A DNA stretch of 64,000 bases from Mycolicibacterium sp. TUM20985 (GTDB lineage: Bacteria; Actinomycetota; Actinomycetes; Mycobacteriales; Mycobacteriaceae), in contig NZ_AP027291.1 of assembly GCF_030295745.1 (NCBI RefSeq), positions 186,001-250,000 of the forward strand. The letters are read 5' to 3'. The position numbers were made by a program, and so were the translations under genes. Shown here piece after piece: positions 37,710 to 46,558 of this stretch (positions within the stretch are counted from its first letter, which is position 1; each line of letters starts with the position of its first letter). The notes beneath the pieces were generated by a model, which saw nothing but the letters and a program-made list of their open reading frames with translations, was not told where the DNA came from and ran no database searches.

Positions 37710-38591
37710 TCAGGCGGTCGATGCAACAGTTGGCGGTTTTGAGAGTAGTTCGTTGAGTGCTTCGGCGGGTGTTCTCCAGTTCAGGGTTTCGCGGGGACGG
37801 CCGTTGAGTTCGGCTGCGACATTGTCCAAGATCCCGGGACCGTGCAGCGATAAGTCGGTTCCCTTCGGAAAGTATTGACGCAGAAGCCCATTGGTGTTCT
37901 CGTTGGTGCCCCGTTGCCAAGGAGAGTGCGGATCGCAGAAATAGATGTCGAGATCGGCTGCGACGGCGATGGCAAGGTGATTGGCCATCTCCTTGCCCTG
38001 ATCCCAGGTCAAGGAACGGCGTAGATGCTCGGGCAGCTCGGTCATCTTCTCCACGATGGCGTCCTGAACCGCGACCGCACCGTGGTTGTCGGGCAGATGC
38101 AGCAGCATCACGAAACGGGTGGAGCGTTCCACCAGGGTGCCGATCGCCGATCCCGATGTGGTGCTGCCGATGATCAGGTCACCCTCCCAGTGCCCGGGTA
38201 CCGCGCGATCGGCGACCTCGGCCGGGCGTTCACTAATGTTGACCATCCCCGGAATGCGGCCGCGCCGGGTCCCGGGCTGATGCCGAGGCCGGCGGATCGC
38301 TCGCTTGGTCCGCAAGCACTGGTGCAATTCCCGGCGCAGCGACCCCCGCCCTTGAACGTAAATGGCCTGGTAGATGGCTTCGTGTGACACCCACATCTCC
38401 AGATCGTCGGGAAAGTCGATGCGCAACCGCCTGGCTATCTGGCGCGGACTGTGACGCAGCTCCAACCGAGTCTGCACCTCATCACGCAACGTGTCAGCGA
38501 CGGCGAACTTGCGCACCTTGGGGCGCCGCGCCCGCCTCGCGGCTGACCGTTCACCTGCCAACGCGTCGTAACGCACCGTCGAGCTGATGCC
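37710..38591 (-). pseudogene. IS30 transposase, C-terminal part (separated by IS21 insertion)
   Basis: The catalytic half: the DDE residues appear in GHWEGDLIIG (D), LTWDQGKEM (D) and RGTNENTNGLLRQYFPKGT (E), the IS30 hallmark. An in-frame GTG at 38576 opens a 288-aa frame, but this lacks the N-terminal DNA-binding domain, found 2.2 kb away at 40750-41133. The left inverted repeat overlaps the last codons. Not expected to make an active transposase. Confidence 0.9.
38586..38591. repeat. target-site duplication of IS21 element, left copy
   Basis: GATGCC directly before the TGTTAACG end; the matching copy is at 40750-40755. Six bp is within the IS21-family range. Confidence 0.85.
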
Positions 38592-38654
38592 TGTTAACGA
38601 CGGTCTAAACGTAGGCCAGGAGCGACGGTGAAAAGTAGGCCACGTGGTCGTGGT

Positions 38655-39437
38655 TTATTGTGCCGTGTTGTCGGCTCGGGCGGAGGGCAAGGTGTCTATT
38701 CCGGTGTCTTTGAGGCGGTAGCTGGATCCCTTCAGTGTGAGGACGTCGGCGTGGTGGACGATGCGGTCGATCATTGCCGCGGCGACGACCTGGTCGCCGA
38801 ACACATCACCCCAGCGGGCGAACGGCAGGTTCGAGGTCAAGATCAGCGAGGCATGTTCGTAGCGGCTGGAGACCAGCTGGAAGAACAGGTTCGCGGCGTC
38901 CTGCTCGAATGGGATGTAGCCGACTTCGTCGACGACGAGCAGTCCGATGCGCCGCAGCTTGGCCAACTCGGCGGGCAAGCGACCCGCGTTGTGGGCGGCT
39001 TTGAGGCGGGCGACCCAGTCCACTGCGGTGGCGAACGCGATCCGGTGCCCGGTCTGGGCGGCTTTGATGGCCAGGCCGGTCGCGAGGTGAGTCTTGCCGG
39101 TGCCCGGCGGGCCGAGGAGCACTACGTTGCGGGCCTTGGCCAGAAAGACACCGGTACCGAGGTGGGCGATCATGTCACGGTTGAGAGCAGGTTGGTGATC
39201 GAAGTTGAAGTCCTCCAGTGACTTACGCGTCGGGAACCCTGCTGAGCGGATACGGGTCGCTGCACCGGAGGCTTCGCGGGCGGCGACTTCACGGGACAGC
39301 ACCGCAGCGAGATACTCCTCATGACTCCAGCTGGCTTCACGGGCTTGCTCGGCCAACCGGGCTGCCGCATCCCTGATTCGTGGCGCCTTCAGCGCTTGCG
39401 CGTAGTGCAAGATGTCCTTGATCGGATCCTCCGCCAT
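38655..39437 (-). CDS. istB: IS21-family helper ATPase IstB
   Basis: A 260-aa DnaC/DnaA-like AAA+ protein. Walker A is LLGPPGTGKTHLA near residues 103-115; Walker B LLVVDEVGYIPF near 162-173; sensor ILTSNLPFARWGDVFGD near 195-211. IstB assists IstA in target selection and strand transfer. ATG 39437 lies one base past the istA stop, so the pair is coupled; the usual family length is met. The C-terminal RLKDTGIDTLPS is typical. Confidence 0.94.
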   Translation of the reverse strand: MAEDPIKDILHYAQALKAPRIRDAAARLAEQAREASWSHEEYLAAVLSREVAAREASGAATRIRSAGFPTRKSLEDFNFDHQPALNRDMIAHLGTGVFLAKARNVVLLGPPGTGKTHLATGLAIKAAQTGHRIAFATAVDWVARLKAAHNAGRLPAELAKLRRIGLLVVDEVGYIPFEQDAANLFFQLVSSRYEHASLILTSNLPFARWGDVFGDQVVAAAMIDRIVHHADVLTLKGSSYRLKDTGIDTLPSARADNTAQ

Positions 39438-39438
39438 C

Positions 39439-40680
39439 TCAGGCCACCTCCCCGTCGAATCCGGTTGCACTGCTGGTGAAGTCGACACCGAAGGCACGGT
39501 CGTACTCGGCCAAGTCCCGCGCCAGATGCTCGCCTGCCAGTGGAGCCGGGCCCGTCTGGAATTGGCGGCGCATCGCCGCGGCGGTCGCGACGTGGGCCGG
39601 GTCGGTCAGGGTTTGACGTGCCGCCCAGCAGCGGTCATGAGCCGCCAGCAGATGCCCGGATCGGCTCACCGTCACCTGGGCCAGGGTGGTGCGAACGTCG
39701 ACGAGTTGACCGATCGCCGTCGGATCCACCGAGTAGTCATTGCCGGCCACCCGGACGTAGTAGTCCCGTCCCAGCCGTTGGTGCGCCACGGTGTCGATCA
39801 CCGGAGGCACGGGTGGCAGGACCAGCATCTGAGCTCGATCACGATCCAGGAAATCAACGGGACGCCCGTCGAGGACACGCACATGACGACTGTTGGCGGT
39901 CGGAAGCCATTGCCCCAGTTGACTATTGAAGTCGTGCGGGGAGTCGAAGCTGCGTCCGGGCAGGAACGAGGTCTCCAGGTAGCGGTTGGCTCGTTCCACC
40001 ATTCCCTTCGATTCGGGGTCATAGGGTTTGAGTTGCACCATCCGCGATCCCAGCGTGCCCATCAACGCAGTCACCGGATCGGCCAACCGGCCCCGACGTC
40101 CGATCCCGGCTTCGTTGTCCCACCACAACTCGTGCGGCACCGCGGCGAAGCTGCTCGCCAGCAGCTGCCACATCCCGGCCACCAGATCCATCGTTTGGCG
40201 CGACGGCAGCATCACCGCGGCGATGAACCTTGAGAACGCCGCCACCATCACCAAGACCGGCAGCATCGCCTCCTGACCGAACCCCACCGCGATCTTGGGC
40301 GCCGGGAACCACAGATCGCACTGCGCCACCCGACCGGGCGGATGCTCGAGGCGATCCACCGGATCAGCGGGCAGGTACTCCGGGCGAACCGCCCGGACCC
40401 GCTCCCGAAACCACGAGATCGAACCCGTCCACCCAATCCGCTCCGCGATCACCGTCGCCGGCATCCCGGGATAGGCCGACAACAAAGCCCGAATCCGTGG
40501 CTCCACGGTATCGATCGCCGGCGTCACCGCCCGCCGCTCATATTTCGGTGGGACGTCGCTGGCCAACGCCCCAGCCACAGTGTCGCGCGCAATACCCATC
40601 TGCCGTGCGATAGCCCGCTGCGACAGACCCTCGCTGCGGTGAAGATGCCGAATCAAGGCCCAATCTTCCAAGGAGATCAC
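39439..40680 (-). CDS. istA: IS21-family transposase IstA
   Basis: 413 aa from GTG 40680. The N-terminal HTH is DWALIRHLHRSEGLSQRAIA at residues ~5-24. The DDE/integrase core shows QCDLWFPAPKI (D), WWDNEAGIG (D) and YDPESKGMVERANRYLE (E), followed by a beta-barrel domain ending DYYVRVAGNDYSVDP. All three acidic residues are present. It catalyses excision and insertion of the element together with IstB. Confidence 0.94.
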   Translation of the reverse strand: MISLEDWALIRHLHRSEGLSQRAIARQMGIARDTVAGALASDVPPKYERRAVTPAIDTVEPRIRALLSAYPGMPATVIAERIGWTGSISWFRERVRAVRPEYLPADPVDRLEHPPGRVAQCDLWFPAPKIAVGFGQEAMLPVLVMVAAFSRFIAAVMLPSRQTMDLVAGMWQLLASSFAAVPHELWWDNEAGIGRRGRLADPVTALMGTLGSRMVQLKPYDPESKGMVERANRYLETSFLPGRSFDSPHDFNSQLGQWLPTANSRHVRVLDGRPVDFLDRDRAQMLVLPPVPPVIDTVAHQRLGRDYYVRVAGNDYSVDPTAIGQLVDVRTTLAQVTVSRSGHLLAAHDRCWAARQTLTDPAHVATAAAMRRQFQTGPAPLAGEHLARDLAEYDRAFGVDFTSSATGFDGEVA

Positions 40681-40749
40681 CCATCCAATCTGTATGGGTG
40701 GCCTACTTTTCACCGTCGCGACTGGCCTAGATTTCAACCGTCGTCAACA

Positions 40750-40755
40750 GATGCC
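40750..40755. repeat. target-site duplication of IS21 element, right copy
   Basis: GATGCC directly after ...CGTCAACA; the partner copy is at 38586-38591. Confidence 0.85.
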
Positions 40756-41133
40756 GCTTTGACGGGCTCCGAAGGCCTCCTTGCGTCGATAACCCGACGC
40801 ACGTCCGTCGTAGCGGTTCTCGACGTTGCGATCCAACTCGCGTTTGATCGTCGAGGCTGGCCTATGCAGTCGTCGCCCCATCGAGCGAAGGGACTCATTG
40901 CGGCCCACACCGACCTGAATTTCGATCCGTTCCGACACGGTCAGTCGGGGTCGTGGCCCATCCGTCTTGGGTTCGTGCACACGTGGTTTCACGCCACCAG
41001 CGTCGGTCAACCATTTCCGCGCCGCCCCGAGCGACACGCCGACAATGACCGCAGCCTCAGCCGGACCAAAACCCAGCCGAACCTGCCCCCAAAACGCACT
41101 CACCGTCACCGGCTGAATCGCATGAGATCCCAT
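40750..41133 (-). pseudogene. IS30 transposase, N-terminal part (separated by IS21 insertion)
   Basis: Starts at ATG 41133, with GAGGAG 7 nt upstream. It encodes the DNA-binding half: an N-terminal helical segment MGSHAIQPVTVSAFWGQV and the IS30 HTH RLTVSERIEIQVGVG then SLRSMGRRLHRPASTIKREL. After about 128 codons the frame runs into the IS21 end (stop at 40744-40746). The sequence continues in frame at 38585, as ...RQSGI then SSTVRYDALAGE. The two halves plus one GATGCC copy make a normal-sized transposase. Confidence 0.9.
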
Positions 41134-41222
41134 CACAACACTCCTCGAGCAGAAGGGTGTTGCATCGATCCCTTGAAACCGCCGTCGTTCTGCGTGCACG
41201 ACCCCCACAGTCGGCAGCCGAG

Positions 41223-41792
41223 CTAGACGTCCTTGACGGGTTCGATCCCCAAGTCGCGGTAGGTGACGAGCGCCGCGAACGGCACGTCGCGACGAGCGAA
41301 CCGACCGGCGGCCACGTTGCCGCGGTCCACCATCGGGATGACACCGGTCACGACGGCACCCGCCGCGACGACCCGGTCGAAGGCGATCTCGGTGGAGCCG
41401 CCGGTGCTGATGACGTCGTCGACGAGCAGCACGCGCATGCCCGGCTCGATGCGGGTGCCCTCGATCCACTGCTCGCGGCCGCGCTGCTTCTGCTCCTTGC
41501 GAACCGAGAACCACGCACTTCCGGTGACCATTGCGATGCCGTGGGCGAGCGGATCGGCGCCCATCGTCAGGCCGCCGACGGCGTCGAACTCGATGCCGGT
41601 GGACGCGGCGAGGTCGGCGACGGCCCGGCTGACCGTGGTGAGCCGCTCACCGGTGTCGATCGCATACTTGCCGTCGATGTAGTCGTGGCTCAGCTGACCG
41701 CTGGCCAGCTTGAACGGCTCCTCGCGGTGTTCGTACCCGCGGGTGCGAATGAGGTCGAATGCGGCTTGCCAGGTGTCGGGGCGGTCGGGCAC
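41223..41792 (-). CDS. pyrE: orotate phosphoribosyltransferase
   Basis: A 189-aa OPRT. The PRPP-binding loop VLLVDDVISTGGSTEIAFDR is near residues 110-129 and the family N-terminal part HREEPFKLASGQLSHDYIDGK near 21-41 (Lys and OMP contacts). It makes OMP from orotate and PRPP in de novo pyrimidine synthesis. The gene is intact although an IS30/IS21 composite ends about 35 bp downstream of its stop. GTG 41792 follows TACGAT by 6 nt. Confidence 0.93.
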   Translation of the reverse strand: MPDRPDTWQAAFDLIRTRGYEHREEPFKLASGQLSHDYIDGKYAIDTGERLTTVSRAVADLAASTGIEFDAVGGLTMGADPLAHGIAMVTGSAWFSVRKEQKQRGREQWIEGTRIEPGMRVLLVDDVISTGGSTEIAFDRVVAAGAVVTGVIPMVDRGNVAAGRFARRDVPFAALVTYRDLGIEPVKDV

Positions 41793-41798
41793 GCAGCG

Positions 41799-41804
41799 AT
41801 CGTA
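41799..41804 (-). promoter_or_regulatory. -10 box of pyrE (leaderless)
   Basis: TACGAT on the minus strand, spacer CGCTGC (6 nt), then GTG at 41792. Confidence 0.55.
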
Positions 41805-41811
41805 TGACAGA

Positions 41812-42624
41812 TCAGACGGAGCGGGCCCGTCTGGTCAGTTCCGCGGCTGCCGACCGCAATTGGTCGGCCGAGTCGAGTCGGTCGAGGTACCCGACGCGCG
41901 GATACGCGATCCCGCGCTCGGTGGTCACCTTGAGGTCGAGGCCGTAGCGGTCGACCCCGGTGCAGACCGCGGCGATGGCGTCGGGGTAGCCGGCGAGCGT
42001 CCTGGCCATGGCGGTCAGTGACTCGGCATGGTCGGCGTTGAGGTGTTCGATGGCGCCGGCCGCCATCGCCTGCACCGGATCCGGCTCGGCGGCGGCGTAG
42101 TCGACGCCCGTGGCCGAGTCCATGCGGCCGTAGCCACCCACCCAGCGGACCCGGTCGACGCGCAGCACCCACAGGGTGAAGTCGCTGTAGTCCACGTAGT
42201 ACTTCGCGGCGGGGACGGCATCGAGGTGAGCCTGCCGGGCGGTGGCGAACTCGTCACCCGTCGGCTTCTCGACGACCCCGGCCAGTGTGATCCGCGAGTT
42301 GGCCAGTGGGTCGCTGTCGGTGGCGGCGGCGACGATCGCAATGCTGGCTCTCGGGTCCCCGGCCAGGTTGCGGCCATGCTCCGCGAGGTTGGACACGCAC
42401 AGCACCGGCGCACCGCCGAGCAGACCGTAGGTGACGAACGAGGCCCATGGGTCGCCGGCGGCGGTCAGCGTTGCCAGCGTCCCGGTGTTGGTGGAGGCCG
42501 CGATCGTGCGGGCCTCCTCGGCCGCCGTGGGGCGAGTCGTGGCGGCGGGTGCGATCAATGGGGGCGGGATCGACGGGGCGTCGCCAGGGTCGCCGTGGTC
42601 GCGCAACGAGTCACTGGATGCCAC
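41812..42624 (-). CDS. HugZ-like pyridoxamine-phosphate-oxidase-fold protein with DUF2470
   Basis: 270 aa from GTG 42624. The N-terminal split barrel (~35-170) contains GTLATLTAAGDPWASFVTYG and ASIAIVAAATDSDPLANSR. The C-terminal DUF2470 (~185-265) has EHLNADHAESLTAMARTLAGY. This two-domain layout is that of HugZ-type haem-degrading or haem-binding proteins, where His in the second domain contacts haem; here HLNADH is present. Cytoplasmic. Upstream TAGGGT ends 7 nt before the GTG. The haem link is family knowledge, not shown. Confidence 0.82.
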   Translation of the reverse strand: MASSDSLRDHGDPGDAPSIPPPLIAPAATTRPTAAEEARTIAASTNTGTLATLTAAGDPWASFVTYGLLGGAPVLCVSNLAEHGRNLAGDPRASIAIVAAATDSDPLANSRITLAGVVEKPTGDEFATARQAHLDAVPAAKYYVDYSDFTLWVLRVDRVRWVGGYGRMDSATGVDYAAAEPDPVQAMAAGAIEHLNADHAESLTAMARTLAGYPDAIAAVCTGVDRYGLDLKVTTERGIAYPRVGYLDRLDSADQLRSAAAELTRRARSV

Positions 42625-42631
42625 CTGCGAA

Positions 42632-42637
42632 ACCCTA
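42632..42637 (-). promoter_or_regulatory. -10 box of HugZ-like gene (leaderless)
   Basis: TAGGGT on the minus strand, spacer TTCGCAG (7 nt), then GTG at 42624. Confidence 0.55.
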
Positions 42638-42711
42638 CCGCTGGCGTCACCGGACCGTCGATCGTGGTCGTAGGATCCCTTCACCGAAACCCAATCGAGA
42701 ACGGCGAATTC

Positions 42712-43212
42712 ATGGGCGCAGCGATCGTCGATCCCGACGGAGTCCCGTGGACGGTCCGCCGTCGGTGGTATCCGTGGCGGCGGGCATTGTCACTACGCGA
42801 CCTCTTGTCGTCCACGCCCGGCACCAAGAAGGCGGACGCCAGCGAGTCCTCGGAACCGGACGACACCGCACTGCCCAGGAACGTCCTCCTCAAGGTGCTC
42901 TTCGTGGTGGCCGCCGCGATCGTGTGGGTCGTGTACAGCGTGGGCAAGGTGCTGTTCTACGTCGCGGTCGTGGTGCTGTTCCTCGTCGGGTCGGTCGTCG
43001 AACTGTGCCTGGCACTGGTGGTCATGCCAATCACGTTGTTGCTCAGAGTTATTGGACGGAGTCGGTGGCCCGTGGAGATCGGCAGGCAGGGTGAGCACGT
43101 CGCGACGCGTCACGCCCACGACTTCGCCGCGGCCGGGGCTCTTCGCGATGCGACGATCGCCGAGATCGAGCGCGGTGTGCTGCCCATGGAACCAGTGGAA
43201 CGAACGGCCTGA
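42712..43212 (+). CDS. conserved mycobacterial membrane protein
   Basis: 166 aa from ATG 42712. A soluble N-terminus (VPWTVRRRWYPWRRALSLRD) and an acidic linker lead to two hydrophobic helices (~60-82 and ~86-110), then a basic C-terminal part with HATRHAHDF-like residues (VATRHAHDFAAAGAL). No recognised family function. TAGGAT at 42671-42676 is a plausible -10 giving a leader of about 35 nt. It lies 36 bp before the maltokinase gene on the same strand and could be co-transcribed. Confidence 0.72.
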   Translation: MGAAIVDPDGVPWTVRRRWYPWRRALSLRDLLSSTPGTKKADASESSEPDDTALPRNVLLKVLFVVAAAIVWVVYSVGKVLFYVAVVVLFLVGSVVELCLALVVMPITLLLRVIGRSRWPVEIGRQGEHVATRHAHDFAAAGALRDATIAEIERGVLPMEPVERTA

Positions 43213-43248
43213 TTCAAACGGGCGCACCATGGGTAGTTTCGAACACTG

Positions 43249-44565
43249 ATGACTGAGGCGATGAAACTTCCGTTCGACCAGTGGCTGCCGACGCAACGGT
43301 GGTACGCCGGACGTGGCCGCGAACTGACCGACGTGCGGACCGACGAGGTGGTCTCCCTACGCGACGGTCTGGATCTGATGCTGCTCGACGCCGACTACAC
43401 CGACGGCACGTCGGCCCGCTATCAGCTGCTGGTGCGGTGGGCCGACGACGGCGCCGGCGGTGCCGGAACCGCCGCGATCGGAGTCTCGGGAACCCGCACG
43501 GCGCACGATGCCCTGTACGACCCGGCGGCCGCGCAGTACCTGCTGTCGCTCGTCGACGAGTCGGCCTCGGTCGGACCGCTGCGCTTCGGCAAGGAGCCCG
43601 CGGCCCAGCTGCCGATGGATGCGGTGGGTCGGGTGATCGGGGCCGAGCAGAGCAACACCAGCGTGGTGTTCGGCGACGCCGCGATGTTCAAGGTGTTTCG
43701 CCGCGTCACGCCGGGGATCAACCCCGACATCGAACTCAACCGCGAACTGGCCAGGGCGGGCAATCCCCACGTCGCGCGTCTGCTCGGGTCCTACGAGGCG
43801 ACCGTCGCCGGCGAGTCGTACTCGCTGGGCATGGTCACCGAATTCGCGGCGAACTCGGTCGAGGGCTGGGACATGGCCACCGCGAGCACCCGCGACCTGA
43901 CCGCTATCGAGGCGGGCATCGAATTCGCCGAGGAGTCGCGGCAGCTGGGCGCGGCGGTCGCCTCCGTGCACCGGACACTTGCCGACGCGCTGGGCACCAC
44001 CCGCGAGCCGTTCCCCGCGGACACGCTGCTGCGGCGGCTGCACGAGGTCGCGGCCATGGTGCCCGCCGTCGAGCGCTACCGGGAGTCGATCGAGGAGCGC
44101 TACCGCGCGCTCGCCGCTGGCGCGGGTGACGGGATCACGGTGCAACGCGTGCACGGCGACCTCCACCTCGGCCAGGTGCTGCGGACGCCGGAACGGTGGC
44201 TGGTGATCGACTTCGAGGGTGAACCCGGACAGCCGCTCGACGACCGGCGTCGGCCCGACTCGGCGCTCAGGGACGTGGCGGGTGTGCTGCGGTCCTATGA
44301 ATACGCCGCCTATCAGCGCCTCGTTGGGGGCGGCGCGGAGGCCGACGACCGGTTGGCCGTCGGCGCCCGGGAATGGGTCGACCGCAACTGCGCGGCCTTC
44401 TGCGACGGCTACGCGACCGAGGCGGGGGCCGACCCGCGGGACTCGGCCGGGTTGCTGGCGGCCTACGAACTCGACAAGGCGGTGTACGAGGCCGGCTACG
44501 AGGCCAGGTACCGGCCCGACTGGCTGCCGATTCCGATGGCGTCGATCGCCCGGCTCGTCGGCTAG
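43249..44565 (+). CDS. mak: maltokinase (Mak/Pep2)
   Basis: A 438-aa kinase matching M. tuberculosis Mak (Rv0127, 455 aa). The N-terminal cap has [16 protein letters not shown]; the hinge/lid includes [19 protein letters not shown]; the catalytic loop is [13 protein letters not shown] near 302-314; [18 protein letters not shown] near 319-336 binds Mg-ATP. It phosphorylates maltose to maltose-1-phosphate for GlgE alpha-glucan synthesis. In M. tuberculosis mak follows treS; here an unrelated small membrane protein gene is upstream instead. Confidence 0.9.
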   Translation: MTEAMKLPFDQWLPTQRWYAGRGRELTDVRTDEVVSLRDGLDLMLLDADYTDGTSARYQLLVRWADDGAGGAGTAAIGVSGTRTAHDALYDPAAAQYLLSLVDESASVGPLRFGKEPAAQLPMDAVGRVIGAEQSNTSVVFGDAAMFKVFRRVTPGINPDIELNRELARAGNPHVARLLGSYEATVAGESYSLGMVTEFAANSVEGWDMATASTRDLTAIEAGIEFAEESRQLGAAVASVHRTLADALGTTREPFPADTLLRRLHEVAAMVPAVERYRESIEERYRALAAGAGDGITVQRVHGDLHLGQVLRTPERWLVIDFEGEPGQPLDDRRRPDSALRDVAGVLRSYEYAAYQRLVGGGAEADDRLAVGAREWVDRNCAAFCDGYATEAGADPRDSAGLLAAYELDKAVYEAGYEARYRPDWLPIPMASIARLVG

Positions 44566-44575
44566 CCCCGCGCCT

Positions 44576-45652
44576 CTATGCGAGCGCCTGCACCGCCGCC
44601 TGGGCGGGTTTCGGCGTCCAATCCGACCGGTACAGCCCGAACGTGTCGTCCGGGGCGCCGCTGCCGGTATTGCGGTCGCGGGTGGTGTAGACGTAGGCCG
44701 GGCCCGCGTAGGGCAGGGTGCGCCACGTGGCGAGGAAGTCGGTCAGGTACGCGGCCTGGGTGGCCTCGTCCGCGCTGGAGGTCGGCTCGCCGTACTCGGT
44801 GGCCCAGATCTTCTTGCCGCCGTCGCCGTTGGCCGACATCCGGTCGTGGATCGCCGCCACTTGCAGGATCGGCGAGTTGGCCAGGTTGCCACCCGCCGAG
44901 AACATGGTCGTGTACTGGTACGGGTGGTACGACAGGGCGTCGAATGAACCCTTCGCTCCCGCCGCGTACATCTGCTCGATGAACGTCACCGGATCCATCG
45001 TCAGCGAGAAGAACGACACGACGGCTCCGACGACGCCGCCGAGGACCAGGGCCGACGGGTCGGCACCCTTGATCTTCGGGTAGGCCGCCTTGAGCAGACC
45101 GGCGTACACGGCGGGTTCGGGACCCTGCGGACCGGACGTCCACGACATCGCGGCGTTGGGCTCGTTCCAGATCTCGTAGGCGGCGACGCGGCCGCGGAAG
45201 TGGCTGGCCGTGGCTCCGGCGAAGTCACCGTAGGTGCCCGCCGAGGCAGGCGGGCTGGAGACGGCGGGCAAGCCGGGCTCGACGGCCCACCCCGGGGACG
45301 ACACCAGCGTGCCCAGCACCGACATCCCGCGGGCGTTGGCCGCGTCGACCATGAGGTCGACCTGGCCAAAGTCGTACTGCCCGGGATTGGGTTCCATGCC
45401 GGCCCACGGCATCATCACTCGTACGTTGCGGATGCCGGTGGCCGTCATCAGGTCGAAGGTCCGGTTCACGTCGTCGGGTGACATGCCGTAGATGTCGGAA
45501 TCGGAGATGCCGACCGTGCTGCCGGAGGTGTTGATCGACGCCGTCTCGATGAACGGCAGGGTCCGCGACTCGGGGTGGATCACCGCGGTCGCGGTCGCCG
45601 ATACGACGGCGACGGTCGCGACGGCAGCGACGATCTTGAAGACGTTGCGCAC
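44576..45652 (-). CDS. exported glycoside hydrolase (TIM barrel, GH5/GH39-like)
   Basis: 358 aa with an N-terminal signal/anchor helix (IVAAVATVAVVSATATAV, ~7-24). The TIM barrel has acid/base Glu in YEIWNEPNAAM near 160-170 and nucleophile Glu in KIWATEYGEPT near 286-296, the clan GH-A arrangement. FDALSYHPYQY is also typical. It resembles PslG-type and Rv3096-type proteins; a cell-surface or matrix glucan is a likely substrate. Converges on mak with 10 bp between. GTG 45652 has GGGGAA just upstream. Confidence 0.85.
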   Translation of the reverse strand: MRNVFKIVAAVATVAVVSATATAVIHPESRTLPFIETASINTSGSTVGISDSDIYGMSPDDVNRTFDLMTATGIRNVRVMMPWAGMEPNPGQYDFGQVDLMVDAANARGMSVLGTLVSSPGWAVEPGLPAVSSPPASAGTYGDFAGATASHFRGRVAAYEIWNEPNAAMSWTSGPQGPEPAVYAGLLKAAYPKIKGADPSALVLGGVVGAVVSFFSLTMDPVTFIEQMYAAGAKGSFDALSYHPYQYTTMFSAGGNLANSPILQVAAIHDRMSANGDGGKKIWATEYGEPTSSADEATQAAYLTDFLATWRTLPYAGPAYVYTTRDRNTGSGAPDDTFGLYRSDWTPKPAQAAVQALA

Positions 45653-45739
45653 ACTTCCCCCTCTTGGGCCCAGCCTCGAGACTTGAACCTAACAAAGTCC
45701 AGTCCTAGACACTTCGTCAGCGCGGTGGCCTGGCGTTAC

Positions 45740-46558
45740 CTACCGCACCAGACGGCACAGCAGCATCGAGGCGCTGAAGACGCCCAGCGCCGCGGCGACG
45801 AGCAGCACGGTGACGTCAAGCCACGTGTTGCCGGGCGTCCCCAGCAGCAGGGCCCGAAGCGCGTTGACCTCGTAGCTGAGCGGGTTGACCGCGGACAGCC
45901 AGCGCAGCCACTGCGGCATGAGATCGACGGGGTAGAGGGCGTTGGACGCGAAGAACAGCGGCATGGTGATGGCCTGGCCTATCCCCATCTGCCGGTCGCG
46001 GTTGCGCACCAGCCCCGCCAACGTCATCGACAGGCAGGCGAAGAACGCCGAGCCGAGCACCACGACGCCCATCGCGGCGAGGATCCTCAGCGGGTTGGCG
46101 GTGAGATGGATGCCCATCAGGTAGGCGATCACCATGACGCCGACGACCTGGGCGACCGACCGCACCCCTGCCGCGAACGCCTTGCCGGTGATGAGCGCCG
46201 ACGCTGGCGCCGGGGTGACCATCAGCTTGGCGAGGATTCCGGCGTCGCGGTCCCACACGATCTGGATGCCGTAGAAGATCGAGATGAACAGCGCCGACTG
46301 GGCGATGATGCCGGGGGCCAGGAACGCCAGGTAGGGCACGTCACCGGTGTCGATGACGTGCAGCCGCGAGAACGTCTGCCCGAAGATCAGCAACCACAGG
46401 GCGGGCTGCACCATGCGGGTGAGGAGTTCGCTGCGGTCGTGGGACAGCTTCTGCAATTCGACGAGTGCGAACGCGCCCATGCGGCGCAGCAATCCGTTCA
46501 CGCGACCGATGCCGCGCGGGGCGCGGATCAGCTCGACGGTGACTGCATCAACTGACAC
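45740..46558 (-). CDS. ABC-2 type permease (DrrB-like)
   Basis: 272 aa from GTG 46558, overlapping the ATPase 3' end by 11 bp. Six hydrophobic helices; the ABC-2 pattern includes VQPALWLLIFGQTF near 52-65 and ITMPLFFASNALYPVDLMP near 196-214. With the ATPase it forms a daunorubicin-exporter-type efflux system for a lipid or drug. Regulated presumably by the MarR gene at the head of the operon. Confidence 0.87.
   Translation of the reverse strand: MSVDAVTVELIRAPRGIGRVNGLLRRMGAFALVELQKLSHDRSELLTRMVQPALWLLIFGQTFSRLHVIDTGDVPYLAFLAPGIIAQSALFISIFYGIQIVWDRDAGILAKLMVTPAPASALITGKAFAAGVRSVAQVVGVMVIAYLMGIHLTANPLRILAAMGVVVLGSAFFACLSMTLAGLVRNRDRQMGIGQAITMPLFFASNALYPVDLMPQWLRWLSAVNPLSYEVNALRALLLGTPGNTWLDVTVLLVAAALGVFSASMLLCRLVR

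Larger units (their letters stand above)
38592..40749. mobile_element. IS21-family insertion sequence (istA/istB), 2158 bp
   Basis: The ends are 5'-TGTTAACGACGG (38592) and, reversed, 5'-TGTTGACGACGG (40749), both TGT...ACA. The terminal 52 bp on each side (38592-38643 and 40698-40749) align along their length; their inner 22 bp, ending GTGAAAAGTAGGCCAC, are identical and GTAGGCCA-type words recur within each end, as expected for multiple IstA sites. Flanked by 6-bp GATGCC duplications. It carries intact-looking istA and istB, so it may still be mobile. Confidence 0.93.
37699..41187. mobile_element. IS30-family element interrupted by an IS21-family element
   Basis: Its outer ends carry related inverted repeats of about 27-30 bp. 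Read outward from 37728 (minus) and from 41158 (plus), both begin TGTTGCATCGA and then share CTGAA/TTGAA and CGCCG. The transposase fragments at 40750-41133 and 37710-38591 rejoin in frame if the IS21 element and one GATGCC copy are removed, giving about 419 aa. The exact outer boundary is uncertain by a few bases and I could not find a convincing target duplication for this element. It lies between the ABC ATPase gene and pyrE. Confidence 0.85.

Noticed and set aside
36610..37920. A 436-codon open frame on the minus strand
   Set aside because: Antisense to the ABC ATPase and crosses the IS30 boundary; no recognisable pattern.
40744..41514. A longer frame including upstream codons for the IS30 N-terminal fragment
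   Set aside because: The upstream part lies inside pyrE in antisense and the ATG at 41133 has a good GAGGAG; only 40750-41133 is transposase.
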